Shown: positions 7,542 through 14,679, counted from the stretch's first letter. The stretch is DNA of 16,986 bases from JBBRLG01 sp038231495 (GCA_038231495.1 JBBRLG010000082.1:1-16986); one strand, 5' to 3'. Notes: generated by a model from the letters alone, not told the origin. Numbers and translations are program-made.

Positions 7542-8671
7542 ATGCGTCACTTCCATTCTACCATCACTCCCGGCGTCATCCATCGCACCACGCGCCAGGC
7601 GCTGCAGGCCACTCTGGACTGGGAGCCCTTCCACGACTCCGTCAGCGTTGCCGATCTGCTCGATTTGCTCTTGCTCATGGCTGCGTCCACCGCCTCCCTC
7701 TTCGCCACGGTGCGGCGTTTCTTCGGCTTCAGCCATGAAACGGCCCAGCGGGCCGTCCCTGCGAATCTGCCGAGTATGGATCGGCTGGTCCAAGGCCTCG
7801 TCGGAGCCTTGCATGACGTGATGCAGTTCTCCCGTCAAGACCGGCGGCGGTCGTGGCTGCTCGCCATCGACACGCACAACGTCGCCTACTACGGCCGACG
7901 CAACGCTTACGTCGTTGGCGGGCCCAAGAAACAGGGGACCAAATGGTTTTTCAGTTACGCCACCGCCGTGTTGCTGCACAAGCATCGCCGTTATACCGTC
8001 GCTTTGTGTCCGGTACCGTCCGCGACGAAGCCGCACGAATGGTCCGGACTCTGCTCGATCAAATCGCCGCCCAAGGCCTGAAAATCCGCGGAGTTGCGCT
8101 CGATAGCGCCTTCGACAGCGGCGACACCCTGCTCTTGGTGCAAGAACGCGGCCTGGCCTACACGGTGCCGCTGCGACGCAAGGGCAACACCCGCAACGCC
8201 CGCAACCGCTGCTTCGAGGGCCGGCACCGCCTGATCCGCTGGGTGGAATGGACCACGGAGAAAACCCGTCGCCTGGTGCGGACGCGCACGCTGCTTTGGA
8301 AAGGCAGACCCAAGACCAGGGTCTTCGCTTTCCAAGGTTGGAGCGGCGGCCGGGCGCGGAACCTTCACCAGCAGGCCCTACGGCAACGACGGCTGTACCG
8401 CCAACGCTTCGGCATCGAAACCAGCTACCGGCAAAAGAACCAGGCCCAGGCCCGCACCACCAGCCGTGATCCGGTCTACCGCCTGCTGCTGGAGGGCATC
8501 GGGTATGTCCTTCGTCAGGTAGGGGCCGTTCTGACGGAGGAACTCGCCCGTCAGAGCCACGCAGGTCCGGGCACCTGGATTGCCGACCTCACCATGCAAA
8601 AGATGGTCGATTGGCTCCGACACGAACTCACAACCCTCCACCCGGAAGATCTCTCAATCCCAACAAGCTAA
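7542..8671 (+). pseudogene. frameshifted IS4-superfamily (ISH3-like) DDE transposase
   Basis: The transposase would cut and join the ends of this insertion sequence. It starts at ATG 7542 after AGGAG. The first frame runs to a stop at 8081 but leaves homologous sequence after about residue 166; the rest continues in the -1 frame to a TAA at 8669-8671. The first part carries the catalytic Asp110 in LLAIDTHN and a YYG.....GG..K.GT..F..YA pattern typical of ISH3-type proteins. The second carries the second Asp in GVALDSAFDSG and the Glu in the Y-R-E-K motif YRQRFGIETSYRQK. The frames join naturally at 8037-8040, where GAATGG would read GAA ATG G if one A were restored (PHE then MVRTLL). No slippery heptamer is evident there, so a one-base deletion is more likely than programmed frameshifting. 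Total length, about 377 aa once repaired, is normal. Confidence 0.85.
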
Positions 8672-8694
8672 ACGGGTTGCATACAATGATGCTC

Positions 8695-8707
8695 GTTGAA
8701 AGTACTG
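8695..8707 (-). repeat. right terminal inverted repeat of the IS
   Basis: GTTGAAAGTACTG is the exact reverse complement of 7463-7475 and is directly followed by GTAA at 8708-8711. Confidence 0.93.
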
Positions 8708-8755
8708 GTAAGGGAGCGGTGAACCCCCCCGCTCCCTTACGGTCGCGGCTCTGAC
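8708..8755. repeat. hairpin repeat (right fragment), between IS and kinase gene
   Basis: GTAAGGGAGCGG at 8708-8719 pairs perfectly with CCGCTCCCTTAC at 8729-8740 around a 9-base C-rich loop. The flank GGTCGCGGCTCTGAC at 8741-8755 pairs with the left fragment at 7448-7458 when the IS is removed. A related sequence in opposite orientation occurs at 12626-12644. A shorter near copy (CGTCGCGGCTCTG) follows at 8770-8782. Confidence 0.8.
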
Positions 8756-8949
8756 AAAGGTCCCCTAACCGTCGCGGCTCTGCTATTCTCTGCACTCCTA
8801 AATTGGACAAGCGGCCACTCGCGACCTACGGTTGTCGTGTCTCCCAGCGGACTTTCAACGGCCAGCGCGCGCCGCCGGTTGCCCCCGTGCGGTTTGGCAA
8901 TCGGCGGAAACCATCTCGGTTGGCTGCATTCGGGAAGTGGGATCGAACC
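8756..8949 (+). other. upstream region of the kinase gene
   Basis: No separate gene is supported. The reading frame of the kinase is open upstream to 8803, but the sequence before the ATG at 8950 does not resemble kinase N-termini. No convincing -35/-10 pair was found. The stretch holds a partial copy (8770-8782) of the adjacent repeat and the ribosome binding site GTGGGA just before the start codon. Confidence 0.4.
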
Positions 8950-11900
8950 ATGAGTTTTCTGCGGGAAGCCGATTCGGAACCGATTCCGGGATACCGCCTG
9001 ATCGAGCCGCTCGGCAGCGGCGGGTTTGGCGAAGTGTGGAAGTGCGAAGCGCCGGGCGGGCTGTTCAAGGCGATCAAGTTCGTCTTCGGCAACCTCAACT
9101 CGCTCGACGTGGACGGCGCGCGCGCCGAGCAGGAACTGAAGGCGCTCAAGCGCGTCATCGAAGTCCGGCACCCGTTCATCCTGTCCACGGAGCAGATTCA
9201 AACCGTCAACGGCGAAGTCCTCATTGTGATGGAGCTGGCCGACAAGAACCTGCACGAGGCCTACGAGGAGCACGTCAACGCCGGCCTCGTCGGCATTCCG
9301 CGCGACACGCTCATGCGCTACGTCCGCGACGCGGCGGAAGCCCTCGACCTGATGAACGAGAAGCACAACCTGCAACACCTCGACATCAAGCCGCGCAACC
9401 TCTTCCTCGTCAGCGACCGCGTCAAGGTGGCGGACTTCGGCCTGGTCAAGTGCCTGGAGCGCAGCGGCGCGTCCGGCGTCCTGGGCGGCGTCACGCCCCT
9501 GTACGCCGCGCCGGAGACTTTTGCCGGCAATATTAGCGGCCGCAGCGATCAGTACAGCCTCGCGATCGTCTACCAGGAGTTGCTGACTGGCCAACGGCCG
9601 TTCACCGGCAAAAACGCCCGGCTCCTGGCCCAACAGCACATGAACGAGCCGCCGGAGTTGCGCTCGCTACCGGAGGCTGAACGGCCGGTGGTCGCCCGCG
9701 CCCTGTCCAAGGACCCGGCCCAGCGCTTCCCCAACTGCCTCGCCTTCGTCCGCGCATTGCACGCGGTCGGGACGCAACCGACCCGCGAAATGCTGTACCT
9801 CGAAGACGCCCCGGGCGCGCCCAAGCGGCCCGTGACCATGTGGGACACGATGGAAAACGTGTCCCTGGAGCGGGGGCCGGGGGGGCGGGCGGAAGAAGAC
9901 CTGGTGTCGGTAGACCTGGGGGCGGCGGCGCCGCCGTCGTCGGAAAGCGATTTCGTCGACGTGTCCCAGCTGGGCATCACGATGGCCCTGCCGCAGACCG
10001 GGGCACTGCGGCCGACGGTCATCATCGGCGTCGGCGGTTGCGGCAAGCGCGCCCTCCTGGAGCTGCGCGGCCGGCTCCTGGACCGCTTTGGCGACCTGGA
10101 CAAGTTGCCGCTCATCCGCTTCCTCTACATCGACACCGACGGCGACGCGGTGAAAGGGTCGGTACGCGGCGCGCCCGAACTCGCCCTGAAAACCACGGAA
10201 GTGCAGCACCTGCCCTTGCAATCGGTCAACCACTACCGCCGCCGCCAGCTGGACCAACTCAACGACTGGCTGCCGCGCGAAAAGCTGTTCGGCATGCCGC
10301 GCTCCCTCAAGCCGCAGGGGTCGCGCGCGCTGGCCCGCCTGGCCTTCGCCGACAACTACCTCCGCGTCGTCGCCCGCGTGAAAAAGGAAATCCAGCAGGC
10401 GTGCCACCCGGACGTCATTTACCACAGCGTCAGCCAGACCGGCCTGGCCCTGCGCGACAATGTGCCGCGCGTTTACGTCCTCGGCTCCGCGTGCGGCGGC
10501 GGCAGCGGCTTCCTCTCGGACCTCGGCTACGCCACGCGCCAGCTGTTGCAACAGCTGCGGCACCCCGACGCGCCGGTCACGACGTTGTTGTTTTGCGGCG
10601 CCCCGGACGACCCGGCCACGCCCCGCGCCGAGCAAGCCAACCTGTTCGCCACCCTGACCGAGTTGAACCATTTCGCCGACTCGGCGATCTCGTTCACGAC
10701 CCAGTACGGGGCCGACGGCCCGCGCCTCGCGGACGACGGCTCGCCGTTCGATCACATTTACTTGCTCACGCTCGACAACCGCACCCCGGAAGGCAAACGG
10801 GACGCCATGTCGCACCTGGGCAGTTACCTCTTCCACGAATTGACGACGCCGTTGGGCATTCGCCTGGACCAGTGTCGCGACCGCCACCAAGCCGGCGCCG
10901 GGCCGTTCCGCAGTTTGGGCACCTACGCCGTCTGGTTCCCGCGCGGTCTCTTGTTGCGCCTGGCCGCCCGCAACTGTTGCCGACGCATTCTGGAAGAGTG
11001 GGGCATGCCGGGCGAGCCGACGGCGACGGCCGAGCTGGATGCCGCCCACGCCCGCATCGCGGCGGATCCCGATTTGCGTCCCGAAGCGCTGGCGACGCGC
11101 CTGGCGGAACTCGCCAGCCGACACATGGAGGCCCCACCCGGCGACGCCTTGACCCGACTCCTCACCACCATCGAGGAGCAGTCGCAGCAGTACATCGCCC
11201 AGGATGACCCGGGTGCCTGGGCACGTCAGGCTGTGGTCCGCGTCAAGGAATGGCTCGGCAGCGGCATCCAGCCGCCCGGCACGACCACCCTGGCCCAGCG
11301 CAAGAGCCGCATGACCCGCGCCCTGGAAACGGCCGCGGCCCAACTTGCTGAGGAATGGGACCAGCGGCTCCATCAGGTCGCCTACGCCCTGATGGAACAC
11401 CCCGGCAAGCGCCTCGCCATCGCCGAGGCCGCCTTGTGCCGGATGATCGGCTTCTGCGACGAGGCGGTTGAAGCCCACACGACGCGGGTTGGCAGCCAGG
11501 GTTCCCGTGCTTCCCAGACCCACGCGCAACTACAGGTCGCGCTGGACAACTGCGCCCAGGGGTCCAACGCCTTCAGCTGGTTCGGCACCCGCACGAAGCG
11601 CACGGTCCGCGTCTTCATGGACCACCTCACCGCCTACGCGCGCCAGTGTCTCACCGACGACATGGCCGCCGCGCTGACCCTGGTGTACAACCAGCTGCGC
11701 GGCCGTCTGGGCGAGCACGTCCGCGATCTGACTTTCTGTCGGCAGCGCCTTCGGCACATGCAAGAGGCGCTGGAAACCTCGGTCCACCTGCTCGACGACG
11801 CGCCGGACGTGTACGGCAATGAGATGTCCACCAGTCCGCTGCCGCTGCTCACGTCCGACTCGTTTTGGGAAAGCATCCGCGAGTCGGCGACGACGCGCGT

Positions 11901-12603
11901 CGTGCTGCCCGACGCGGCGACCGACCTCGAGCAGGCGGCGTCGCGGTTCGTCTTCACGCTGCGTGCCGAACAATGGACGCAACTCGATCAGGCGCTGCAA
12001 GACGCCGTGCTGGCCCCGCTCGGCGGTCTTTTCCAGGCGGCCACCAATACGACCGACCTGGTACGCCACCTGGTCAACCCGCTCATCGGCCAGGCCGTGG
12101 CGACTCTGAGCAACCACCTGCCGATCACCGACGTGGCCCAGGTCGAGTTGGCCACCGAAGCGGAAGGCGATTTGGCCGCGCGGGTACAGCTGTACCACGC
12201 CAACGCGGAGCCACTCCTCAACGGGGCCGGCGTTTCGGGCGGCCAATACCGCAGCGTAGGCGCAACGATCCCGACGGAGGCTAACGGGCGCACGGAAACC
12301 GGCGACGGCCACGGCAACAACAACCCGACGGGCCAACAGCAATCGTTTCTGCTGATCCCGGCCAGCGAGAGCGGGAAGAAGTTCGGCCAGGAGGCGCAGC
12401 AGCGCATACCGAGTTTGCACCTGGTGTCGGTACCCGGCCAGGCGGATTTGATGTTTTGTCGGGAGAAATTGTCGGTTAACGGCGAAGACCTGGATCGCAT
12501 CCTGCGGGCCTGCCGGGCTTCGTACGAGGAAGTGGCCTACGTCCCCACCACGTCGCCGCACTCGCGGTTCGACATTCAGGAGTGGACGCCGTTGGACCCG
12601 TGA
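8950..12603 (+). CDS. Ser/Thr protein kinase fused to a tubulin-like (Tubulin_2-type) domain
   Basis: A 1217-aa cytoplasmic protein with no visible membrane segment. I chose ATG 8950 because GTGGGA lies 7 bases upstream and the kinase fold starts soon after. Residues about 14-275 are a Hanks-type kinase: glycine loop GSGGFGEVW at 22-30, AIK lysine Lys43, catalytic loop HLDIKPRN at 143-150 with Asp145, Lys147 and Asn150, DFG at 162-164 and APE at 187-189. The usual HRD is HLD, making it a non-RD kinase. A linker (about 280-353, rich in acidic and small residues) leads to a second region starting RPTVIIGVGGCGKRALLEL. IDTDGD (394-399) and VLGSACGGGSGF (510-521) match the nucleotide-binding strands and glycine loop of tubulin/FtsZ-superfamily proteins of the Tubulin_2 type, with CGGGSG replacing GGTGSG. 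The remaining ~650 residues are mostly helical and unrecognised, with a low-complexity Gly/Asn/Thr linker near 1115. The substrate is unknown. Confidence 0.82.
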   Translation: MSFLREADSEPIPGYRLIEPLGSGGFGEVWKCEAPGGLFKAIKFVFGNLNSLDVDGARAEQELKALKRVIEVRHPFILSTEQIQTVNGEVLIVMELADKNLHEAYEEHVNAGLVGIPRDTLMRYVRDAAEALDLMNEKHNLQHLDIKPRNLFLVSDRVKVADFGLVKCLERSGASGVLGGVTPLYAAPETFAGNISGRSDQYSLAIVYQELLTGQRPFTGKNARLLAQQHMNEPPELRSLPEAERPVVARALSKDPAQRFPNCLAFVRALHAVGTQPTREMLYLEDAPGAPKRPVTMWDTMENVSLERGPGGRAEEDLVSVDLGAAAPPSSESDFVDVSQLGITMALPQTGALRPTVIIGVGGCGKRALLELRGRLLDRFGDLDKLPLIRFLYIDTDGDAVKGSVRGAPELALKTTEVQHLPLQSVNHYRRRQLDQLNDWLPREKLFGMPRSLKPQGSRALARLAFADNYLRVVARVKKEIQQACHPDVIYHSVSQTGLALRDNVPRVYVLGSACGGGSGFLSDLGYATRQLLQQLRHPDAPVTTLLFCGAPDDPATPRAEQANLFATLTELNHFADSAISFTTQYGADGPRLADDGSPFDHIYLLTLDNRTPEGKRDAMSHLGSYLFHELTTPLGIRLDQCRDRHQAGAGPFRSLGTYAVWFPRGLLLRLAARNCCRRILEEWGMPGEPTATAELDAAHARIAADPDLRPEALATRLAELASRHMEAPPGDALTRLLTTIEEQSQQYIAQDDPGAWARQAVVRVKEWLGSGIQPPGTTTLAQRKSRMTRALETAAAQLAEEWDQRLHQVAYALMEHPGKRLAIAEAALCRMIGFCDEAVEAHTTRVGSQGSRASQTHAQLQVALDNCAQGSNAFSWFGTRTKRTVRVFMDHLTAYARQCLTDDMAAALTLVYNQLRGRLGEHVRDLTFCRQRLRHMQEALETSVHLLDDAPDVYGNEMSTSPLPLLTSDSFWESIRESATTRVVLPDAATDLEQAASRFVFTLRAEQWTQLDQALQDAVLAPLGGLFQAATNTTDLVRHLVNPLIGQAVATLSNHLPITDVAQVELATEAEGDLAARVQLYHANAEPLLNGAGVSGGQYRSVGATIPTEANGRTETGDGHGNNNPTGQQQSFLLIPASESGKKFGQEAQQRIPSLHLVSVPGQADLMFCREKLSVNGEDLDRILRACRASYEEVAYVPTTSPHSRFDIQEWTPLDP

Positions 12604-12625
12604 TTGTTTTGTCGAAGCCGCGCAT

Positions 12626-12668
12626 GTCAGAGCCGCGACCGTAAGGAAGCGGTGGAGTTCACCGCTCC
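12626..12668. repeat. hairpin repeat downstream of the kinase gene
   Basis: GTCAGAGCCGCGACCGTAA at 12626-12644 is the exact reverse complement of 8737-8755, so the two copies bracket the kinase gene in opposite orientation. The adjoining AGCGGTG (12648-12654) and CACCGCT (12660-12666) form a perfect 7-bp stem with a GAGTT loop. Lying 23 bases after the kinase stop, it could also end transcription, although no strong T-run follows. Confidence 0.75.
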
Positions 12669-12674
12669 GAACCA

Positions 12675-12926
12675 TTTTCGTAACCGTTCACCGCGTTGTT
12701 GAAAACCAGCCAACCGTAGACAGAGCGCGCTATCGTTTCCGCGACGATCCATTCGTTTCGCGTGGCTTGAGAGCAAAGGAAACGAACTTTGCTTCCGCAA
12801 GTGCTTATCGGGTATTCTCTTGGGGAAGTTCGTTTCCCGACCCCCTGACACACCCCCCCTGGATTCTCTCCTGCCGTTGATGTCCAATCATGTCCACTGC
12901 CCGCACCCGGTGAACGGTTACGAAAA
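12675..12926. repeat. 252-bp MITE-like element with 19-bp perfect inverted repeats
   Basis: The left end (12675-12693, TTTTCGTAACCGTTCACCG) is the exact reverse complement of the right end (12908-12926). Inside, GGAAACGAACTT (12778-12789) and AAGTTCGTTTCC (12826-12837) form a second perfect 12-bp dyad around a 36-base loop that itself has a small CTT-CCGC-AAG hairpin. ATCGT/ACGAT near 12733-12749 forms a further short stem. No protein-coding frame in it is convincing and no direct target duplication is visible at its borders. It could be a non-autonomous mobile element or a structured RNA locus. Confidence 0.65.
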
Positions 12927-12970
12927 CTAAACACCCCGCAGGTCACGCACGCTTTCCACGGCCGTTCGAT

Positions 12971-12993
12971 GCGTCGGTCGATGGGACCGACGC
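12971..12993. repeat. 9-bp perfect hairpin
   Basis: GCGTCGGTC at 12971-12979 and GACCGACGC at 12985-12993 pair perfectly around the loop GATGG. No T-run follows. The surrounding stretch from 12927 to 13099 has no supported gene and no other recognised feature. Confidence 0.5.
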
Positions 12994-13099
12994 GCGCAAC
13001 AACCGGGACAGTGACTCAGCCGATTCGCCGCGTTCCCCACACCCGAATGCAGCACGATCCCCCTCTCAACACCGTTGGTCTGATGATTTTGGTTGCCAC

Positions 13100-13114
13100 T
13101 CTTGACAGGCAAGA
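13100..13114. promoter_or_regulatory. putative BlaI-type operator 1, over the -35 box
   Basis: TCTTG at 13100-13104 and CAAGA at 13110-13114 are inverted half-sites separated by 5 bases, covering the -35 hexamer. BlaI-family repressors bind such short dyads as dimers. The assignment to the adjacent BlaI-like protein is inference from position. Confidence 0.45.
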
Positions 13115-13129
13115 CAAGTCGTCTATAAT
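13102..13129 (+). promoter_or_regulatory. strong sigma70-type promoter of the blaI-M56-HEAT operon
   Basis: Consensus TTGACA at 13102-13107 and consensus TATAAT at 13124-13129 are 16 bp apart. Transcription would begin near 13136, giving a leader of about 50 nt before the BlaI-like start codon. Two dyads overlap the promoter, as expected for autorepression. Confidence 0.8.
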
Positions 13130-13134
13130 CTTTA

Positions 13135-13151
13135 CAAGACAACGCGTCTTG
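13135..13151. promoter_or_regulatory. putative BlaI-type operator 2, over the transcription start
   Basis: CAAGAC at 13135-13140 and GTCTTG at 13146-13151 are perfect inverted half-sites with a 5-base spacer, lying where transcription should start. A longer pairing also exists between GGCAAGAC at 13108-13115 and GTCTTGCC at 13146-13153, which could bring both sites together. Confidence 0.5.
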
Positions 13152-13184
13152 CCAATGCTCCCAACCGGACGGTGGAAAAGCCCG

Positions 13185-13598
13185 ATGAAGAAACGTCAAG
13201 TGGCGTCGATCCCCGACGCCGAACTGAAGGTGATGGAGGAGCTTTGGCGACGCCGCGAGGCGACGATTCGCGATCTGCGGGATGCGCTCTATCCGGAGGG
13301 CGGGAATTCAAAGTTTGCCACCGTCCAGAAACTCCTCGCCCGACTCGCGGCTAAAGAGTTGGTTCACCGTCGGAAACACGAGGGGAACTGGGTGTTCCAG
13401 GCAGTCGTCGCGCGCAAGGATCTGATCGGCGGTGAACTGCGCCGCGTGGCCGACCGCCTGAGCGGCAACTCCCTGACGCCGCTCTTGACGTATCTCGTTG
13501 AGGCCGGCGAACTGACATCCAAAGAGAGGGCCCACTTGCGCCACCTGCTCGACGAGGCACCAGACGCCAAGCGCCCTCCGCGGGCGCACCAATCGTAA
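13185..13598 (+). CDS. blaI: BlaI/MecI/CopY-family transcriptional repressor
   Basis: A 137-aa winged-helix repressor. The start is ATG 13185, giving MKKRQVASIPDAELKVMEEL, the usual beginning of the family; an in-frame ATG at 13155 is possible but lies inside the leader. Residues about 8-75 form the winged helix: IPDAELKVMEELWR, then the recognition region ATVQKLLARLAAKELVHR with the wing at HEGNWVF. The C-terminal part (about 80-125, ending in ELTSKERAHLRHLLDE) matches the dimerisation segment where these proteins are cut during induction. The length is typical. It would repress its own promoter through the dyads at 13100-13114 and 13135-13151. The M56 peptidase gene begins 12 bases after its stop, the classical blaI-blaR1 arrangement. 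Which genes beyond this operon it controls is unknown; beta-lactams need not be the signal. Confidence 0.92.
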   Translation: MKKRQVASIPDAELKVMEELWRRREATIRDLRDALYPEGGNSKFATVQKLLARLAAKELVHRRKHEGNWVFQAVVARKDLIGGELRRVADRLSGNSLTPLLTYLVEAGELTSKERAHLRHLLDEAPDAKRPPRAHQS

Positions 13599-13610
13599 AG
13601 GGACCAGAAC

Positions 13611-14666
13611 ATGCCGTGGCTGTCCTGTATCGTCTCGAACGTCCTCCTGGCGTCGCTGCTGGCGCTGGCGGCCTGGTTCATGCAGCGGTGCCTGCGACGC
13701 CATGCCCTCGCCCACGTCCTTTGGGTTCTCGTACTGGTCAAGTTGGTGACGCCGCCGTTGTGGAGCCTGCCGCTCCAGGAAACACCGGCCCCCACCGCCT
13801 GCCAGAACGGCACCTGCGGTTGCGGACCGCACCTACAAACGACGGCACGCGCCACGTTACCTTGGATTCTGCTGGCAGCCTGGTCGGTTGGCGCCGCCGC
13901 GACGGGCTGGGTCGCGTGGCGTCGTTGGACTCGATTTCGACGCCTGCTGACCCACGCCGTCCCTGCGCCTCCGGAATGGCAAGCGCTGGCCGCGCGTCTT
14001 GCCACCGAGCTTTCCCTCCGCCAGCCACCGGAGATTCTGGTAGTGCCGGGCCGATTGCCTCCCCTGGTCGTACCGGGTCGGCACCGACCGCGCCTGCTGT
14101 TGCCAACGGCCTTGATCGGTCGGCTCACGGGCACTCAGCGGACCGTCCTGGTGCTGCACGAGTTGATCCATATCCAGCGCCGCGACCACCTGGTGCGGCT
14201 GCTGGAGTTGGCGGTGCGCGTGGTCTATTGGTGGTTGCCGGTCGTGCATTTGATCGGCCGGCAATTGCGCACCTGCGAAGAATCCTGTTGCGACGCGGCG
14301 GTGGTTGCCCGGCAGCCGCAAGCACGGCGCGATTACGCCCGGCTGCTCTTGGATGTGCTCGATTTCGTGGCGCCCCCGCCGCGCGCCCTCGAACAGGCCA
14401 CGGCGATGAACTCTGCCACTGATCTCGAACGAAGGCTGCGCGCCATTCTCGGCACCAGCCCAAGAACACCACGCAAGTGGCCCGTCGGCGTCTTCGCGGT
14501 AGGTCTGGCATGCGCGATCGTGCCTTGCGAGGTGTCCTACGATTGGGTCGGAGCGCTGGTGCCGGCGGCGACGTCCGCGGAGCGGGAACCGGCCACGGGC
14601 CCAACACCTTTGTCCAATGGTGATCGCGATGGCGATTCATTCAAAAATCTTTGTTGTCCTTCTTGA
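13611..14666 (+). CDS. M56 (BlaR1-type) membrane metallopeptidase without a sensor domain
   Basis: A 351-aa integral membrane zinc peptidase of the BlaR1/MecR1 type, expected to trigger cleavage and release of the neighbouring BlaI-like repressor. ATG 13611 follows AAAGGGA at a normal distance. Hydrophobic segments lie at about 6-24, 33-50, 83-101 and 292-306, with a weaker one near 200-215. The zinc site is HELIH at 183-187 (His183, Glu184, His187) followed by CEESCCDAAVV at 222-232, where a Glu supplies the third ligand; both fit M56. BlaR1 has a penicillin-binding sensor of about 240 residues after the last membrane segment, whereas here only about 45 polar residues remain (ending NLCCPS). 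The signal must therefore come by another route, perhaps from a partner protein. The gene is 12 bases after blaI and 24 bases before the HEAT-repeat gene, so all three are probably one transcript. Confidence 0.88.
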   Translation: MPWLSCIVSNVLLASLLALAAWFMQRCLRRHALAHVLWVLVLVKLVTPPLWSLPLQETPAPTACQNGTCGCGPHLQTTARATLPWILLAAWSVGAAATGWVAWRRWTRFRRLLTHAVPAPPEWQALAARLATELSLRQPPEILVVPGRLPPLVVPGRHRPRLLLPTALIGRLTGTQRTVLVLHELIHIQRRDHLVRLLELAVRVVYWWLPVVHLIGRQLRTCEESCCDAAVVARQPQARRDYARLLLDVLDFVAPPPRALEQATAMNSATDLERRLRAILGTSPRTPRKWPVGVFAVGLACAIVPCEVSYDWVGALVPAATSAEREPATGPTPLSNGDRDGDSFKNLCCPS

Positions 14667-14679
14667 TTCCCTGGACCTC

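Larger units (their letters stand above)
7463..8707 (+). mobile_element. complete IS4-superfamily (ISH3-like) insertion sequence, 1245 bp
   Basis: Perfect 13-bp terminal inverted repeats bound the element: CAGTACTTTCAAC at 7463-7475 and GTTGAAAGTACTG at 8695-8707. GTAA occurs directly outside both ends (7459-7462 and 8708-8711), a 4-bp target duplication. The single transposase gene fills almost the whole element and is frameshifted. Size, duplication length and transposase motifs fit ISH3-like members of the IS4 superfamily. The assignment to ISH3 rests on motif resemblance only. Intact, identical ends suggest a fairly recent insertion. Confidence 0.92.

Noticed and set aside
7946..7957. TTTTTC run as a programmed -1 frameshift site in the transposase
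   Set aside because: Family-like sequence continues in the first frame for about 30 codons past this run, so the frame change must lie further on, near 8037.
8708..8740. CRISPR-like repeat or intrinsic terminator
   Set aside because: There is no repeat-spacer periodicity, and no T-run follows the stem. It is better explained as the right half of the IS-split hairpin repeat.
8803..8949. Upstream extension of the kinase gene to 8803
   Set aside because: The added residues do not resemble kinase sequence, and ATG 8950 has a suitable ribosome binding site.
9667..11529. Minus-strand open frame of 620 codons inside the kinase-tubulin gene
   Set aside because: Antisense shadow; the plus strand carries intact kinase and tubulin-like motifs across the same DNA.
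12659..12946. Minus-strand open frame of 95 codons over the 252-bp element
   Set aside because: It begins with GTG, has no clear ribosome binding site, and its sequence is dictated by the inverted repeats. A small passenger gene is not excluded but is unsupported.
12969..13184. Upstream extension of the BlaI-like gene to 12969
   Set aside because: The extension crosses the promoter and the expected transcription start, and the family N-terminus begins at 13185.
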